Shown here piece after piece: positions 37,501 to 52,500 of a stretch of 64,000 bases of DNA; the stretch's first letter is position 1; each line of letters opens with the position of its first letter. The notes under the pieces were generated by a model. That model ran no database searches and was not told where the DNA came from. It worked only from the letters and a program-made list of their open reading frames with translations. Source of the stretch: Flabesymbios commensalis (taxonomy: Eukaryota; Annelida; Polychaeta; Terebellida; Flabelligeridae); NCBI GenBank assembly GCA_964017125.1, contig OZ024907.1:26226476-26290475 (forward strand), in the 5' to 3' direction. The position numbers were made by a program, and so were the translations under genes.

Positions 37501-40500
37501 CACCTCTTTATTTACTTTTCACAACTTGTGCCATTTGGTCTCTTTAAGTCACATGCGAAATTAAAAAAAATAAGGTTATGTTGTAGATGTTTTTGTTGTG
37601 CTAAAAATGAATCGATTGTTTTGCTTCTTTTTTATGTTATTTTGCCTATTTTTGATGCTTGAATTATCTTTTTTGTGTTGGCTGAACACTTTCTTATATA
37701 AAACCTAAGATGTTTGACTTCTTGTCAAGGATTCTCCAAATAGACAGATAACAAACAGATGTTTTCTTGTCAAAACCATTAACCCTTTAACTGCTGGTCC
37801 AGAGCCGAGTATAGTCGTCATTGTTCTACCGTATTCCGCCTTTCTGAAGTATACTTGTGACCAGCCTGTTGCTAGTTTGACGTTGAAATGGCCCTGAGAT
37901 TATCTTGTTGTGTGCTACCAAGTAAACCACAATATCAGTATTTGCCCCTGGTCTGGGATCTGGGATATCCCCCCCCCCCCATCTTTAAATTTTGTAGTTA
38001 CGGGTATAGGTTATGCCTAGAATTCGGCGACAGAATTATTCCATTTATTTTTGAGCAGTGCTCCAAACTTGATATAACTTGATCTTATGTGCACAATGAA
38101 TAATCTGCAGCCTCAATCAGATGTTTGAGCAGTAAAATATAATTTAGGGACAAAGTCATCTAAAATACACTGTACTTGCATCTTTTTTAAAAATAATGGT
38201 ACAGCCACCCCTCAAAGATCAGTCATTCGAAGTTTTGCTATGGCATCTTTGACATCGGTTGCGATTTTGAAGGGAACGGATCTGCCCATGTATTTTTGCT
38301 GCTATGTTCTGCCATCCCCGATGTCCGCTTCTTCATCAAATTTTTGAGGATGGAATGCCTTTACTGTCCCATTGTTATGTCATGGTCATCACGCTAATTG
38401 CGTGATCGCAGACTTGTTTTCCAGTGAGTATGGTATGCTGGGTGTCGCTCTTGTAACATTACCCCAACCATGGTTGTGCAAGGGATTAGCGGGGACTAAT
38501 TAACAAACAAAACCCTGCAAACACAAGACATTCACCAGGTGAAAATTGATTTATTGTTGGGCCACCGTCTGTGACACTATACAGCCATTCACCCAACAAT
38601 GGACAAACTGCTTCTCCAGGGCTGTAGCATGATAAGTTGAACCGATGTTGCTTTAATATAAGACCAGCATTGCATCGCCTCAAACTGTCAAGTTTATCGG
38701 GGCAATTCCAACGTCTTCCCCATTAAAACAACATTGAATCATACTCACAGTCAGGACAACATTTAATTTTTGTGTGTAGTTGCTAAGACGCTCTGTGTCA
38801 GCAAATGTTAACCAATAACATCAGAAGGTTTCTCAATGGGAATGAATATGATGTTGAATTAGTAAATAAGCATTAGTAAATAAACTTTTCTTCAAGCAAT
38901 AATGTCAGGATTACAGGTACATAAATTATTATGTACATTAACTCGAATGCCGTAATTACTATTTTTAATAATGATATGGCGTGATCACCGCTGATATTCT
39001 AGTTCGACTGATTAAGAGTAATTAATTTGACCTTCAATATGTCTGATCTACCGAAAGTTTGATTTTGTATGGCAATTTTTTTTTTGAAATGAATTAGCTA
39101 AATTATGTTAGTACAATTTCTAAATTTATCTGTCAACAGAGCAAAATTATTTACGCCATCAAATATATGGAACACATCAGAACATATTTGAAGTTCCGTC
39201 ATATTTCTTGAGAACATCGAGGTCTTTTTCTAATTATTTTTTTTGTGAGAATAATTTAAAACCTGAATTAGTGTGAGTCAATTTCTTTCTGTGCATGCAG
39301 GCCATTCAGTCCACTTCTCAGCAATGGATGACGTGGCCTTACAGGATAAGCCCTTCTTCTCTGGCTTAGACGTAGGTCAGTCACAAGCCTATCTGGACAG
39401 CATGGAAGAGACAAACGATGTGGAAAAACGCAATCTGGATCGCTGGTGTTTTGCTGAGCACTTGGATGCAGAGGAGCTGATTCAGGTACTTTTAGAAAAA
39501 CCTTTTTACTGCCAACCTGACAGGCAGTTTAACTGCTACAGGAGGCTATATAAGATCAGAAACTTGCCTAAAACGTATATGTACAGCTATAACATGGTGA
39601 ACTTTTTAAAATCATTTTGTAAAATATATACCTGGAAGATCTCCTTAGTAATTCAAATACAATTAATATATATTTTTTTCACTACAGGTTTTGAACAAGA
39701 CATCGTACACACATCCATACATGAACACTTACTATCATCGCCGTGACAACTCATTGATGGTTGTACTTCACAATCCATACAATGCAGCACTTTATAGCTA
39801 TACTGATTGGCAGACGAAACTACACTCTGATGTAGGATTTAGGTAGGTTACTGATACCCACTAAGCATTTGTATAACATTTACACAATGTTGGACAAACG
39901 TCAATGACGCTGGGCCGCCGTTGTATAAATGTTATATAAATGTTTTGTGTTTACTGGGTATTTACTTAGATTTAGGTGCTGCTACTTATTTGTTTAAATA
40001 TTTACTGAAATAAATGAGATGTGCAGGGGCAGATCTCATTCATTTTGAAGCTGGAATTACTAACACAATTTTCAGGTATTAATATCATTAAAAACGTATA
40101 AATATACCTTCCCAACTGCACAAAGAGTAGGGGTATGTCCCCATGATATGAAATTTACAATTCACAAATATCTATTTTGTGTCTTCAGAAATTATCTCGA
40201 GCATGTGGCAGATTTAGAATCCGTGTCAGATTTTATTCGGGAGCAGGATGCAAAATACCAGGCCTCCCTATTGGCTAAGGAGGTTGAAAGAATTCAGAAA
40301 GAGGCTGATGAAGCGGCATCTCGACCAACAAGCAGCACAAAAAAACGTGACAGATCCAAGTCACCTAAAAAATCACCAGGTATGTATGTAACCCTCTCTA
40401 TTTGATCAATCATGTGGCATAAATTAGAATGTTGTGCTTGCCACTTTACAAAGTGGATGATAAAACCCTTTAACCCTTTAACCGTCAAACTATTCAATTT

Positions 40501-43500
40501 GAATTTTCACCCACTTGAAGTTGTGTCTCGCTGACGCAATCCACAACTTCAAATGAGTGAAAATTACTCAGATTTGACAAAATGGAGGTCTCTTTTCACA
40601 TCTTGCTGGTTGATGTCACATTTTATCTTTAACATATTTAAAATGTGGTACTCAATGTGCTAATAAAAAATGAAAACCAGAATATATGCGGCACCGGCGG
40701 TTGAAGGGTTAATACCAAATTGACAATGGGTACCTGTGGCATGGTATAAATGTGGCTTAACCATTTTTAACTGATGACTTTCTTTATCAACATCTTTTTA
40801 TTCAAATTTGATACTCAGAAAAGCTCCCAATGGACGGAAAAAAGATGTGTTGTTTATGCAAAGAATACATGCATGCATGTATAATAACACACCTAGCCCA
40901 TACGAATGACTCTCCCATTAAATAACTAGAATTCCATGGAACAAGCGCCATTAAGCCTAAGTTTAAGTTCAACGTCGACCCAACAATAAAACAACTTAGG
41001 TCAACATGCCTTGTTTGTGGGATATAGGGTGGAATTTGCGTCAATGGATACAGGATGGAAGTTGGGTCAATGCTAAATAACAGGACATCGCTAGTTCATT
41101 GTTGGGTCAATGCTGGTGTGCAAGTAGACCATAATTAATCAATGTGTGCTAATATTCAGCATCGATCAATCAATGTTACACTTATCCAAACTTGTGAACG
41201 CATTTTGTCGTCAGAGACTACCAGGGTTCGTAATAGTGGTTGTCCGGTTGTCCAAGACAACCTAAAATCGTCACGGACAACCAAAGATTTATCTTTGGGA
41301 CACTTTGGTTGTCCGTACGGACAACCTCGTTTATCCCCAAAACAATTTTGCCACTGGACACGCTGACATACTTCGCCGTACCGTGACACGTGACACACGG
41401 CAGAGTAGCGTCATATCAGAGACAGAGTTAACTTGAATCATGTCTGCTGTTCTGTCGGTCTGACTGTTGCCAATGCTGTGTGGTAAAAACACAGTATTTA
41501 AATTTTAGGACTAAACAGAACAATAATTTGTTTTCTAGAAATAAGCCTAACATGCGACATTGGCAATTAATCAGTGCTGAAGCCACATGTAAACTTGTAT
41601 TCATTGATATCGCAATGCCTACACACATTCCTCTAGTCAGTGGGGAATCCCCAGGTTTCCGTTTCCTGGGGCCGTTTCCTTTATTGTCTTCCATCCCCTT
41701 CCCTGTCATTATGACTTGTGTGCTAGACTTGCAGTTATGTCTTGATAATCAATGTTTGATCGGGGGAATCGCAACAAAAAGGAACAGCCATGCACGTGGT
41801 AAGCAGTTGCTGTACCTGTACATTCTTATGGTAAGAGTGATAGATCCTGAGATACTGATCTGCATTGTCATACGCAACTAGTTTAATGCAAATTGTATTT
41901 CACTATTTTTAAGCATGGATATAGATACTATTCCATGTTTTAACCGATCTTATCTCTATGTTGATTCAATAGTGGTCTGATGTCGTCTGTATTGAACCAA
42001 CGCTTGGCCAGTTTCTCACAACAGTGTAGGTCTATCTCTGTCAACGGTGCCGCCGTTAGCGCATTAAATATAGCATTGCTAAGAATCAAAGCCACCTTTT
42101 GAAGACTGCAGTCATGTAGGCCTAGTTTGAATACATTAAGCCATCTACCGGTATATTAGGTTACGAAATTGGTTTACAAACATAAAGGCCTACATAATAT
42201 TAATTATTGAAACTGCACAAACTATTAACTGCACAAACATAAAAATATGTGATAAAAATTAGCTCGAAGTCTGGTAACGCTGCCAAGTTTTGAATGTCGT
42301 AAGACAGAAAGTTGGTAGTCACAGGTCGATAACAATATAGGCCTAGGCACTAAAAGTAAAACTGATCCGTACAAAAAAGTAGTCTGTTGATGGCAATATA
42401 TCACTTTTTCCAGGATCAGGCTTAGCTAGGAGCCGCCTAGACAGGGCACCTGTCTGGCACTCCGTTTCCAGACGGGGAGCTGGATGTTGTTTATAGACTC
42501 CAGAAATTCAAACAAAATGGCCGCCTTTTATACTGTTTATACTCGCTTGATGCGAATTTTCAATTGTTTATATTTTCCTGATGTGACCTTAAAAACCTAC
42601 TAACGGTGGCGGCCATACACTTTTTTGGCATCACAAATTGATTGTACACCACTAGACAGTCAGATTCATGAGGGTGTGCAGACATCAAACTGGTGCCTCG
42701 CCTGTTTTTTCAATAGGGAGCTTGTCAACCGGGGGCGGGGGCGGGATCGGTTGACAATGTTGACTAGGAGCCGCCCTGAGCAAAGGCATGCGGACAACCA
42801 GAAAATCAGGCGGACAACCAGAAAATCAGGCGGACAATCACATTTTGAGAATGTGGTTGTCCGTTGGACAACCAGACTTTCAGCCCTTATTACGAACCCT
42901 GACTACCATCATTAAATAAGTGAAAGGATATACATAGTATAAATAAAATTGTTACTGCAAAAACGTTGGCAAATGCTGGCCACTGAGGTTGGCGCTGTTC
43001 AGTGATGGTTGACATGGAAGGAATTTTGTTCCACCGTTTTCTTTGTCTCTCTAAATGGAATACAAAAATTATTCTTACCAAAACTTTCTTTCAGCTCGTG
43101 GAAAAAGTCCTTCTCGCTCCAGCAGTACAGAACGTGCCTCTAGTAGTAACCCCTATGTCAGACAGGGCTCTCTGAAAGCATGGAAAGAAGAACAGGACCG
43201 TGTTAAAGCAGAAGAAGATGAGAAAGAAAAATTAAAGAATGAGAAAAGGGCCCGTTCTGCACAAAAAAAGGTAAACCAACATTATATTATTTATATATTT
43301 TTTTCTGGTAGACATTTTTATTTCTTCATAATGTTAGGTATGAATATTTATATATGATATCATCTATATTTTAATGTTACATTATATTGTACCAGGCCAC
43401 TAAAGATCAAGCAGCAAAAGAAGAGAAAGAGAAAGGAAAAGAATCAAAACGGCCTGGCTCAAGAGGAAGTGTCAAATCAAAAAATTCGAAAGAAGAAGTT

Positions 43501-46500
43501 GTGCCACCCGAGGCATCAGCAGAAGAGCCTGTTGCTGAGGAACAATTTTGGCCAGTATGTAGAGATATTTGTCATGGCTGCATAAATAATAATTTTGAAC
43601 TTTTAGAATAAAATACTACCACTAAATGTCCCCTCAATATATATCACTACATGTATACATAAATATGTTTTGTTAAGGTTCTGATACTTGAGAAAACAGG
43701 CAATTGTATCTGATAGTTTTGAAGTAATGTAATTTTCCAATTAAACATTGCATTATCCCAAAATTAAGTGAATTAGCCTTAGCTTGTTTTATTTACATGT
43801 GTGCTGTTGAATTGGTTTGTATTACGCACAATTTCCAGCTTGAAATGATTAAAAATATTTCGACTGAAAATTAAATTATTTGAATAACTAAGCATCTCCA
43901 CAAGATCAAATTCAGTGGCATTTATTAGCTCCCGCCGTCACCGTAGGTGAGACGGAGGGAGCTATGGATTCTGCCTTCGTTTTTTTTTGCCTCTTCTTTT
44001 GCCTATAACTTTGTAAGAAAATAAGCTAGGATAACAATTTTTGGTATGTGGGTTACTTCCAGGTGGATAATGGTCAGGTAAAATATTTTATTCTGAATTC
44101 AATACGCAAGGTCGCAGAGGAGAAAATGATGATGTTACGGCGTTGGGCCGTCCGTAAACAATTCGTTTCCGGAGCATATCTCTGAAAGTACTTGTCCGAT
44201 TGTCTTCAAATTTTACACACAACACCCCTAGGGGGTCTAGTTGTGCCTTTTGGGGTATTTGAACTTTGACCTACTTTTGGTTCAGAACTATGACCTATTT
44301 AGACGTTTTGACGCGCACTTCCTTTCCGGAGCAGATCTCGAAAAGTACTGGGCCGATGACAGTCATATTGCACATGCATGTTCTCTAAGGTCCCTAGTTG
44401 TGCCTTTTCATGTTTTTGGACCTTGACCTTGAAGTTGACCCAGCACTTTGACCTAATTTATAACATCGGTAAATCCGACTGAAAGATTTTGCGGAATATC
44501 ATGAAAATCGCTCAAGATAGCTACACCATTACTATAAAACAAATTGTGAGATTTTAGGAGAGGATGCATCTTGAAAAATTTCAAGTCGATAAAATTAAAA
44601 ATGGCCGCCTATCGGCCATTATTCACCTCGACAGGCCTGATATTGCGGAATATCATGAAAACCGCTCAAGATAGCTACACCATTAATATCAAATAAATTG
44701 TAAGGTTTCAGGAGAGGCTGCATCTTGAAAAATTTCAAGTTGATAAAATTCAAAATGGCCGCCTATCGGCCATTATTTACCTCGACAGGCCTGATATTGT
44801 GGAATATCATGAAAACCGCTCAAGATATCTACACCATTACTATAAAACAAATTGTAAGGTTTCAGGAGAGGATGCATTTTGAAAAAATTCAACTTGTCCA
44901 AGTTCAAAATGGCCGCCAATCGGCCATTATTCACTTTCACATGGCCGTTATTTGGTAAACCATGCTAGATGGCTAGACCATTACTATAAAACAAAATGTG
45001 TGATTTCAGGAGAGGATGCATCTTGAAAAAATTCAACTCAATAAAATTCAAAATGGCTGCTTATCGGCCATTATTCACTTTCACATGGCCGATATTTGAT
45101 CAACCGTGCTAGATGGCTAGACCATTACTATAAAACGAAATGTGAAATTTCAGATGAGGATGCATCTTGAAAAAATTTGACTTGATCAAATTCAAAATGG
45201 CCGCCTTTTCGGCCATTATTCATTTTCAAATGGCTGATATTTGGTAAACCGTGCTAGATGGCTAGACCATTACCTGATTACTATAAAACAAAGTGTGAGT
45301 TTTTGGGGGTGGATGCACCCTGAATATATTTTACTTACGAATTCAAAATGGTCGACAATCAGCATTACCGGTATTTACCTCGATAGGCCTGATATCAGGT
45401 AAACCGTGCTAGATAGCTAGACCATTATTATAAAACAAAATGTGACGTTTCCGGAGAGGATCCCTTTTAAAAACTTTCGACTCAATCGAATTCAAAATGG
45501 CCGCCTATCGGCCACTATTTACTTTCACATTGCGGATATTTGGTAAACCGTGTTAGATAGCTGGACCATTACTATAAAACCAAATGTGAGATTACAGGAG
45601 AGGATGCATCTTGAAAAATTGTGACTCGATCAAATTCAAAATGGCCCCCTATCGGCCATTATTTACTTTCACATGCCCAATATTTTGCAAACCGGGTTAG
45701 ATGTTAGTCCATTACTATAAAACAAAATTTGAGGTTTCGGGGGAGGATGCACCCTAATTTTTTAACTAGTTTATATCGAATTCAAAATGACCATAAATCA
45801 GCTATTAGTTACCTCGATTGGCCTGATATCGGGTAAACCGTGCCAGATAGGTAGACCATTACTGGGATACTGATTAGGATCATTAATTTCAATGGAGGTT
45901 TGCAATCTCAGACAGACTGTCTAGTTCTTATCTTACTCTTAGACTGGGCTTCTTAGACCTAGTTGTCTTGCGTCTTGATTTTTGACCTAGCCTAGGACTA
46001 CATTATTAACCCTACACAAAATTGCTTAAATCAAATTATAATTTGGAGCGGGAGCTCCTGGACTTATGTAGTCTTGTTTTAATTCAATATAACTACTACT
46101 TATTGTCAGATTTCAATATTAGTCAATTCATATAGTCAGTTTACCCTTCTCATAATTATGATATTGTATTATAAAATGAAATGTCTGTTAAAGTTTAAAG
46201 GGTATGATACGGGCAACCACCTTCTACATGTGTCTGGAGTTGTATCAACTATGCTGCCAGCAGATGGTGGGCAGATCCGTTCTGAAAAGGTCCACTTTGA
46301 ACAAGGTTTGTAACAAACAAACAAAAACTACATTGTCATTATTAGGGATAGAAATATTGAATGCTCCAGTTATCTTTTTTCTAAGAAAACATAAATAGTT
46401 GCATAAATAGTTTAAATGTACTGAATATCTACACAGTAAATTAAGCCCCCTGCACTTCAGATTATTTAAATAGAATTTGTAGTCACATGTAATCCGAAAA

Positions 46501-49500
46501 TGACCTATTGCAATGTTTTTTTTCAGACAAATCATTGTGGAACAAACAAATTAATTTTACATGACCTTGTACATGTTATATAGAAATTTTATTATTGCAT
46601 TAAAGCCCCTACCATTAGAGCATACAGAAGCTTCTTTTTGTTTACATTTTTTGTTACTTAAGGACCAGTAGTTCATGACACTATAATTTAGGAATGTACT
46701 TTTCTGTTCAAAAGCATTGCAATGTATCATGGCAAAATTTTTTTTTAAGTAATAAATTACTGCTTTAATAGTTAATATTCTGTGTCTATGTTCTATTAGG
46801 AGCCACTAATATTCACACAACTGTCATGAAAGATGGGCATTTGTTCAATGTTCATATTCTTGACCCGAAACCTATGGATGAGGGAAATGTGACTAATAAC
46901 GCTGATGGAAGGGATGAAGTGGTTGAGAAAGCTGATGTGGAGACCACTGAGAAAACACAAGAAGAAAAGGAACCAGAGGCAGAGATAAGTGATGAACAAG
47001 AGGGATCACAAAGTCCACATAAAAGTCCTGAACCAGAGGTTGTTAAAAAACCATGTGTTGGACGATACGGATCATTCTCAGCTCAATTAGTTGACGGCAT
47101 GTGTATTTCACTGAGCACATATGGTCCAACAGGAGAGCCAGTGGATGGTAATTACAAGACTTTTTAGGTCTCGGCAAAATTTTTGCGGATGCCTATAGTA
47201 TTGTCATCATGCTGTCTGTCCGTCTGTCTGTCCGGCACTATAACTTGATTCACATTACTGGAATGCACAATAAACTTCATATGCAGGTTAATTATGACCT
47301 TGATTTCACATTTGTCTTTTCTGTGACCTCTATGACCTTGAGTTTTTTCCGATCTGGAAATTTTCTCGTTAACGAGATTCATTCAACAATTTTCTATGTA
47401 TCGCTCTAAAATTTATACAATATATCAATGTTGCCAATAGCTCGCATGAGTTCGAAAGTGGGTGTGCATCGACTGAAAACTAGATCATGGCGGCCACAAT
47501 GGCCGATCATCGGCAATTATTTTTAAAATATTTGTTATCTATGGAAAACCATGCGAAATAGCCAGGCCATTACTAAAGTGCAGTTTTAAGGAGGTATATG
47601 CTCTGAAAAATTCCAGCTGGAAATATCTATCTAACATAACTAGTTTGAAATAAATGGTCTTGAGGTATAGTGGAGTCAACATTTTAAAAGTTATAGTTAA
47701 AAGTTATTTTCAAATGTTATTCCCTTTTAAACGATGATCAGATGCCAAGGCCTAATTCTGTCTCCGACAGGCCTTGTTAGAAAATATTTTACTTTGTACT
47801 TTTTAAGTCTAATTTTGCTTTTTATAGTTATAATTGTTAAGCCTGTGTGCTAATAATGCCTTCTTTTTTATGCAATGTCGCAGGTACTACTTCTATTTTT
47901 TCATGAATAAAGTATCTGAGAATTTGTTCAATGTTGTAGGGAAACCATATGAACCAGAGCCATTCAATTTGCCTCCACCACGCAGCCCTACTCCTGTTGG
48001 TAAGGACTCTCCATCCAAAAGTAAAAAAGGCGGGGACAAGAATAAAACTGAAAAAATTGCCACTCCGGAGCCAGCTGTTGTAAGTAACACCATAGATTAC
48101 TAGATGCTATATTATTAATTCTTCTGTGTATTCACAAGCTATGCAAGATGCAAAAAAATTATAAATTATATAATTTGTGAATGATCTGTAATAAATTATT
48201 TTTAACAAGGCTTATTTTATTTACCGTAATTACCGGACGATATCGCGCTATTTTTTTTTTTGAGCTCCTGCTCGATATAGAACAGGTGCGCGATCTGTCT
48301 GACATGTCTGATCGCTCAGACGAGAGCACTGAGCTGTGAAAGGTCAGTAGTTTTGTCATCGCGTTGGTGCCGTTATGACCTATGCCGTGAGTGTAGCCTC
48401 GTTGACACGTGAATGAACACGGCTCATTAGGCAAGGTATAGTACAAACGGATTAGTTATGTCTGAATCTGAATCTGAATCTGAAAGTTACGTGGCAGGAG
48501 CACATTGTGTGCTATCGCGCCACGGGGAGAGGTTTGCATGGGTAGTTAAAAGAGAAAAATTAGTCCGACTTCTTCAATCTAGCCTTGAAGGCTGTGAAGG
48601 TCGGCGCCAATTTTACATCAGATGGTAGTTTATTCCAATCCGGTATAGTTCTAATGAAGAAGGAATTTGCAAACGGTCTCTTTTTGGTTTGAATGGTTCA
48701 TGTCACTTGTCACTGTTACTCTCTGTCAGAAGGATTAACTGCTCAATAAACTGACACGCTGACATTGTACAATACATCATTATAAACACGTTGGTGATTT
48801 TTTAGCATGTTTAGCGGCCGATAGTATGTCATGATGATTGATAAATATCTAGGCCTATGTGTTAGAGTGTAATATAACTGCACATCCATGCATGCCTATG
48901 TACATACCCAGCAAACATGAGACATCGACCCAATGTTGTTTTAATGTAGGGCCATCGTCTTCGTCACAGATCAATCTTACTAACACACCATTAGCATTGG
49001 CGACTGCCGAGTCACCGCGATATTGTGAATTTCGCGGTAAATAACAAGTGCGCGGTGTGCAAGGCTCAAGCACTAAGAAAGGCCTATTTTGACCTTTTGC
49101 GCGGTATAGACCAGTGTGTGATATCGTCCAGCAAGTACGGTATGTATAAATCTCACTATACTCTTAAACAATGCTATTACAGCTATATTGAACGGGTTCT
49201 TTTAGGAAACTGATGTAGTTGAAGAGGAAGAAGAGGAGCCTGCACCTCCACACCAGCCGTTTTTACAATTGAATGTTACATCACCTGATGGTCTTTGTAC
49301 TAGCTATATGTTAGAGAGTGCTGTCGGTAAGAACAGGTCTTCAGCCTTACTCCAATATGGAATCACTGTTATTTCCATGAACATTAACAATTTTAAATGT
49401 ATATTTTCTCACAGGAAAATGTGTATATTTTCCCACAGGAAAATATGTAATATCATATTAAATTTGATATTGAAGTCTAGCCCTCGGTAAATTATTTTTG

Positions 49501-52500
49501 CTGTATTTTTTAAAATCAAAAACAATAAAATGTAGAATCTCCTGGATAATCCAAGACTTAAAAGTGTGACCTAGTCTTTGCAACTCAAACATTATGTTTA
49601 ATTGAATTCAGTAATAATAGTACAGTAGTTATTCGTTATAACACGATCGGTGGGGTCCATAAGTATGAATTGTGTTATAAGCCGATCGTGTTATACGAAA
49701 TGGCCCGATTTTATCAATAGTACTACTAGGTCGATATGACTGGAGATACACGGGATGCGGTAATATAAATAACTGACACGGGACACTATTTCTAGCTTGT
49801 AGCATAACGTTATTTTCTGGCCTTATTTTGTGTACAAATATCTGAGTTTTAGAAGTTATATTAATTATTATTTGTAAATAATAAAAATGTGAATTGGTTG
49901 AATGTGTCTAATATAAACAGTAGAAGTAAAATTAGTTGAATCGGGGATACAGGACTCGCGAACAGAGTGACGCTATGTATGCAAGTCTGTGCCATGTACA
50001 GTGTTTAATGACGTCATCGTTTTGTGGGTAGAGGTGTGCTTGTAAAAATCTCGTGAAATATCACTCTCAACGTGAGATCATACGAGACAACGAACACGGT
50101 ATCGTGCAATCAATTACTACAACACGAATATTATGTTTTTCCAAATCGTGTAATAAAAAAGCATATCACTGATGCTATATTATTCATAGGATAACTACCA
50201 AGTCTGTAGGCTTGAAATGGTTTGACACGCTCACGTTTACTGACGACGCAGATCGCAAATGAACCAATGCTGATTTAATGCTGGGCCAGCGTCGTGGTCA
50301 GCAGGGGCTGATCCAGAAAAAAATCTGACAGGGTTCCAACTTCCAACCATTAACCATTATGAATATATTATGGTAATTTTCGGGTTTCAAATATTCGTGG
50401 ATTTCTGATTTTGGGACTTTTCGTAAAGTCTACAATTCTCAATATTGAAAAAAAATCTGCCAAATCTAGGCCTAACTGATATAGTCACTGGGTTGTGGAA
50501 TGACACCTTTCAATGGCGCTTGTAGTTGTATTTACCTTTCACGTCTGAATAACTTATTCAGCCGTTAAATTAAAACTCCCCTCATTCATTGTTTTATAGG
50601 CGTAGCCCACTTCACCCTTACCTAATACCAATTACGGAAATAATTATACACGACACGTGCCGGCATTCGCAACGGGCCTATTCCTAAACATTGGTTCAAT
50701 GCTGGGTGAGCGACGGAGATACCTGTCCAATGTTAATTCAGCGTTGGTCTAACATCCAGTGTTAGGTGGGCGGTTGCAATGGAATCTCAAGCTGGTATTG
50801 TTATACAAACACATTACTGCAGTACAGGCTAGCTAGCAAAACCGTTCCGATCACTGACTAATATGATAAATAAATATACAGATAAATTATTGATGATGTA
50901 CTTTATCTCGAGTTATTTTTATTCACGCCCACGCACTATCGGCTATTAATAAAATATACATTATTGTTGAGACTTCATAGAGATGGAGTTAAAACTCACT
51001 GTAGTCATTTACGATTATAGGTCGCGCTATATGATAATAATAATTTTATCAATGACTCTTAAATTCTCTAATTCCTTCGCCTCGCGAAAATTAAAACTTC
51101 GCGAATATTACCAGATCTATATCAGTACAAAAAGTATAAAAAATGCAAAAATAAGTGACTCAAGATTTTAACAGATGTTATGCAATTGTCGGAGGCACAT
51201 GTAGGCCTATACTGCCGTGCAAAGCCAAACCGCAGTATGTACTTACGTTACAAGTAAGCAGATACTGCCTTTCGGCTTTGTGGAGTGTGACTGTTAATTA
51301 CACCTGCTGCCAGTATTACCCCCACCCTTCCACACCTCTTAGTGCCGGAGTTTATCTTGAGATCAATGAAATGGCCTAATTGACCAACAAAGAAAAATCT
51401 AGGCCATCAGTTTTGTTTTGGAACCCTGTCATCAAAACGGTGATCACTGGTGACAGGGTTCCAATCTCCCAAAAAATAAATTAATTTACCAGTTTTTAGA
51501 TCTCAAACCCTGTAATTTGATAGATTTGAAAACGCTGACAGGGTTCTGCAACCCTGTCAACCCGGTCTAAATCCGCCCCTGGTCAGGTGAGATGAGAGGG
51601 AGATATTGACCAATCGGCGTTTGCACACGCCTGTCAATCAGACTTGTCAGTGAGCTCTCTGTACTGACAGTGATTTTTGACAGATTATATCGTTATATAA
51701 ATATATTTATGCAACACCATTAAATTTGATATAATAACCTTATTTATAAATTATTTAACAAAATGACATGCTTATCATAACACGAAATGTTCTTTATATT
51801 TTCTTTTAAATTGGTTAATAAACTAATCTAACATCTGTCTTTTTGTATGTTTACACTTACCAAATGTTGGTTTAATGTATGTTTTTTAATTGTGTAATAA
51901 TTTATTATAACACGAATATGTTGCTCTTTTAAATCATGTAATGGAGTATTATATCCCTGATATTAAATTATTAATAGGACAACTACCAAGCCTGTAGGCT
52001 TGAAAACGCTTCAATAAACTATCCCGACCATGGCTGGACTTTTACTAGCATCGGGAGGGGGGGGGGGGGAGTTGGAACTAACTCCAAAATAAACTGAACA
52101 ATACATGTACTGATCACTTGTCACGGTTGAGTCCACACACTTGATAGAACACCCGAGCTAATCCGTGTATTTTACATCTGCAATACACCAGTCTATATGA
52201 AAATATAACCAGCGCCAATGCACATTGCCGTACTGCAGACACTAGCCTTGCGGTCACTAAGTCATCAAAACTAAAACAATAATAATTCACAATTAGAACA
52301 ACATAGTGCTCATTATAATTTAAATATATCTATTGCATAAAATAACCTGCTGCAGAAGCATGATGTAGCAGTTTTGTAGCCATACTTGGTAGTATTGCTC
52401 TGACAAAAAACAGGGTTTTAAATTTACATGAATCGGGTTTGATGGGTGTAAAAAGGTTAACGTGGCCAAGTGAACGGACAATGTTGTTACAATGACGGGC

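Noticed and set aside
41480-41881. A 133-codon plus-strand frame
   Set aside because: It lies inside the GGTTGTCC TIR element and has no transposase motif or known domain.
51155-51379. Cys-containing 74-codon frame
   Set aside because: Inside the 4-kb Tigger-like element, no zinc-finger spacing and no similarity to a pogo transposase.
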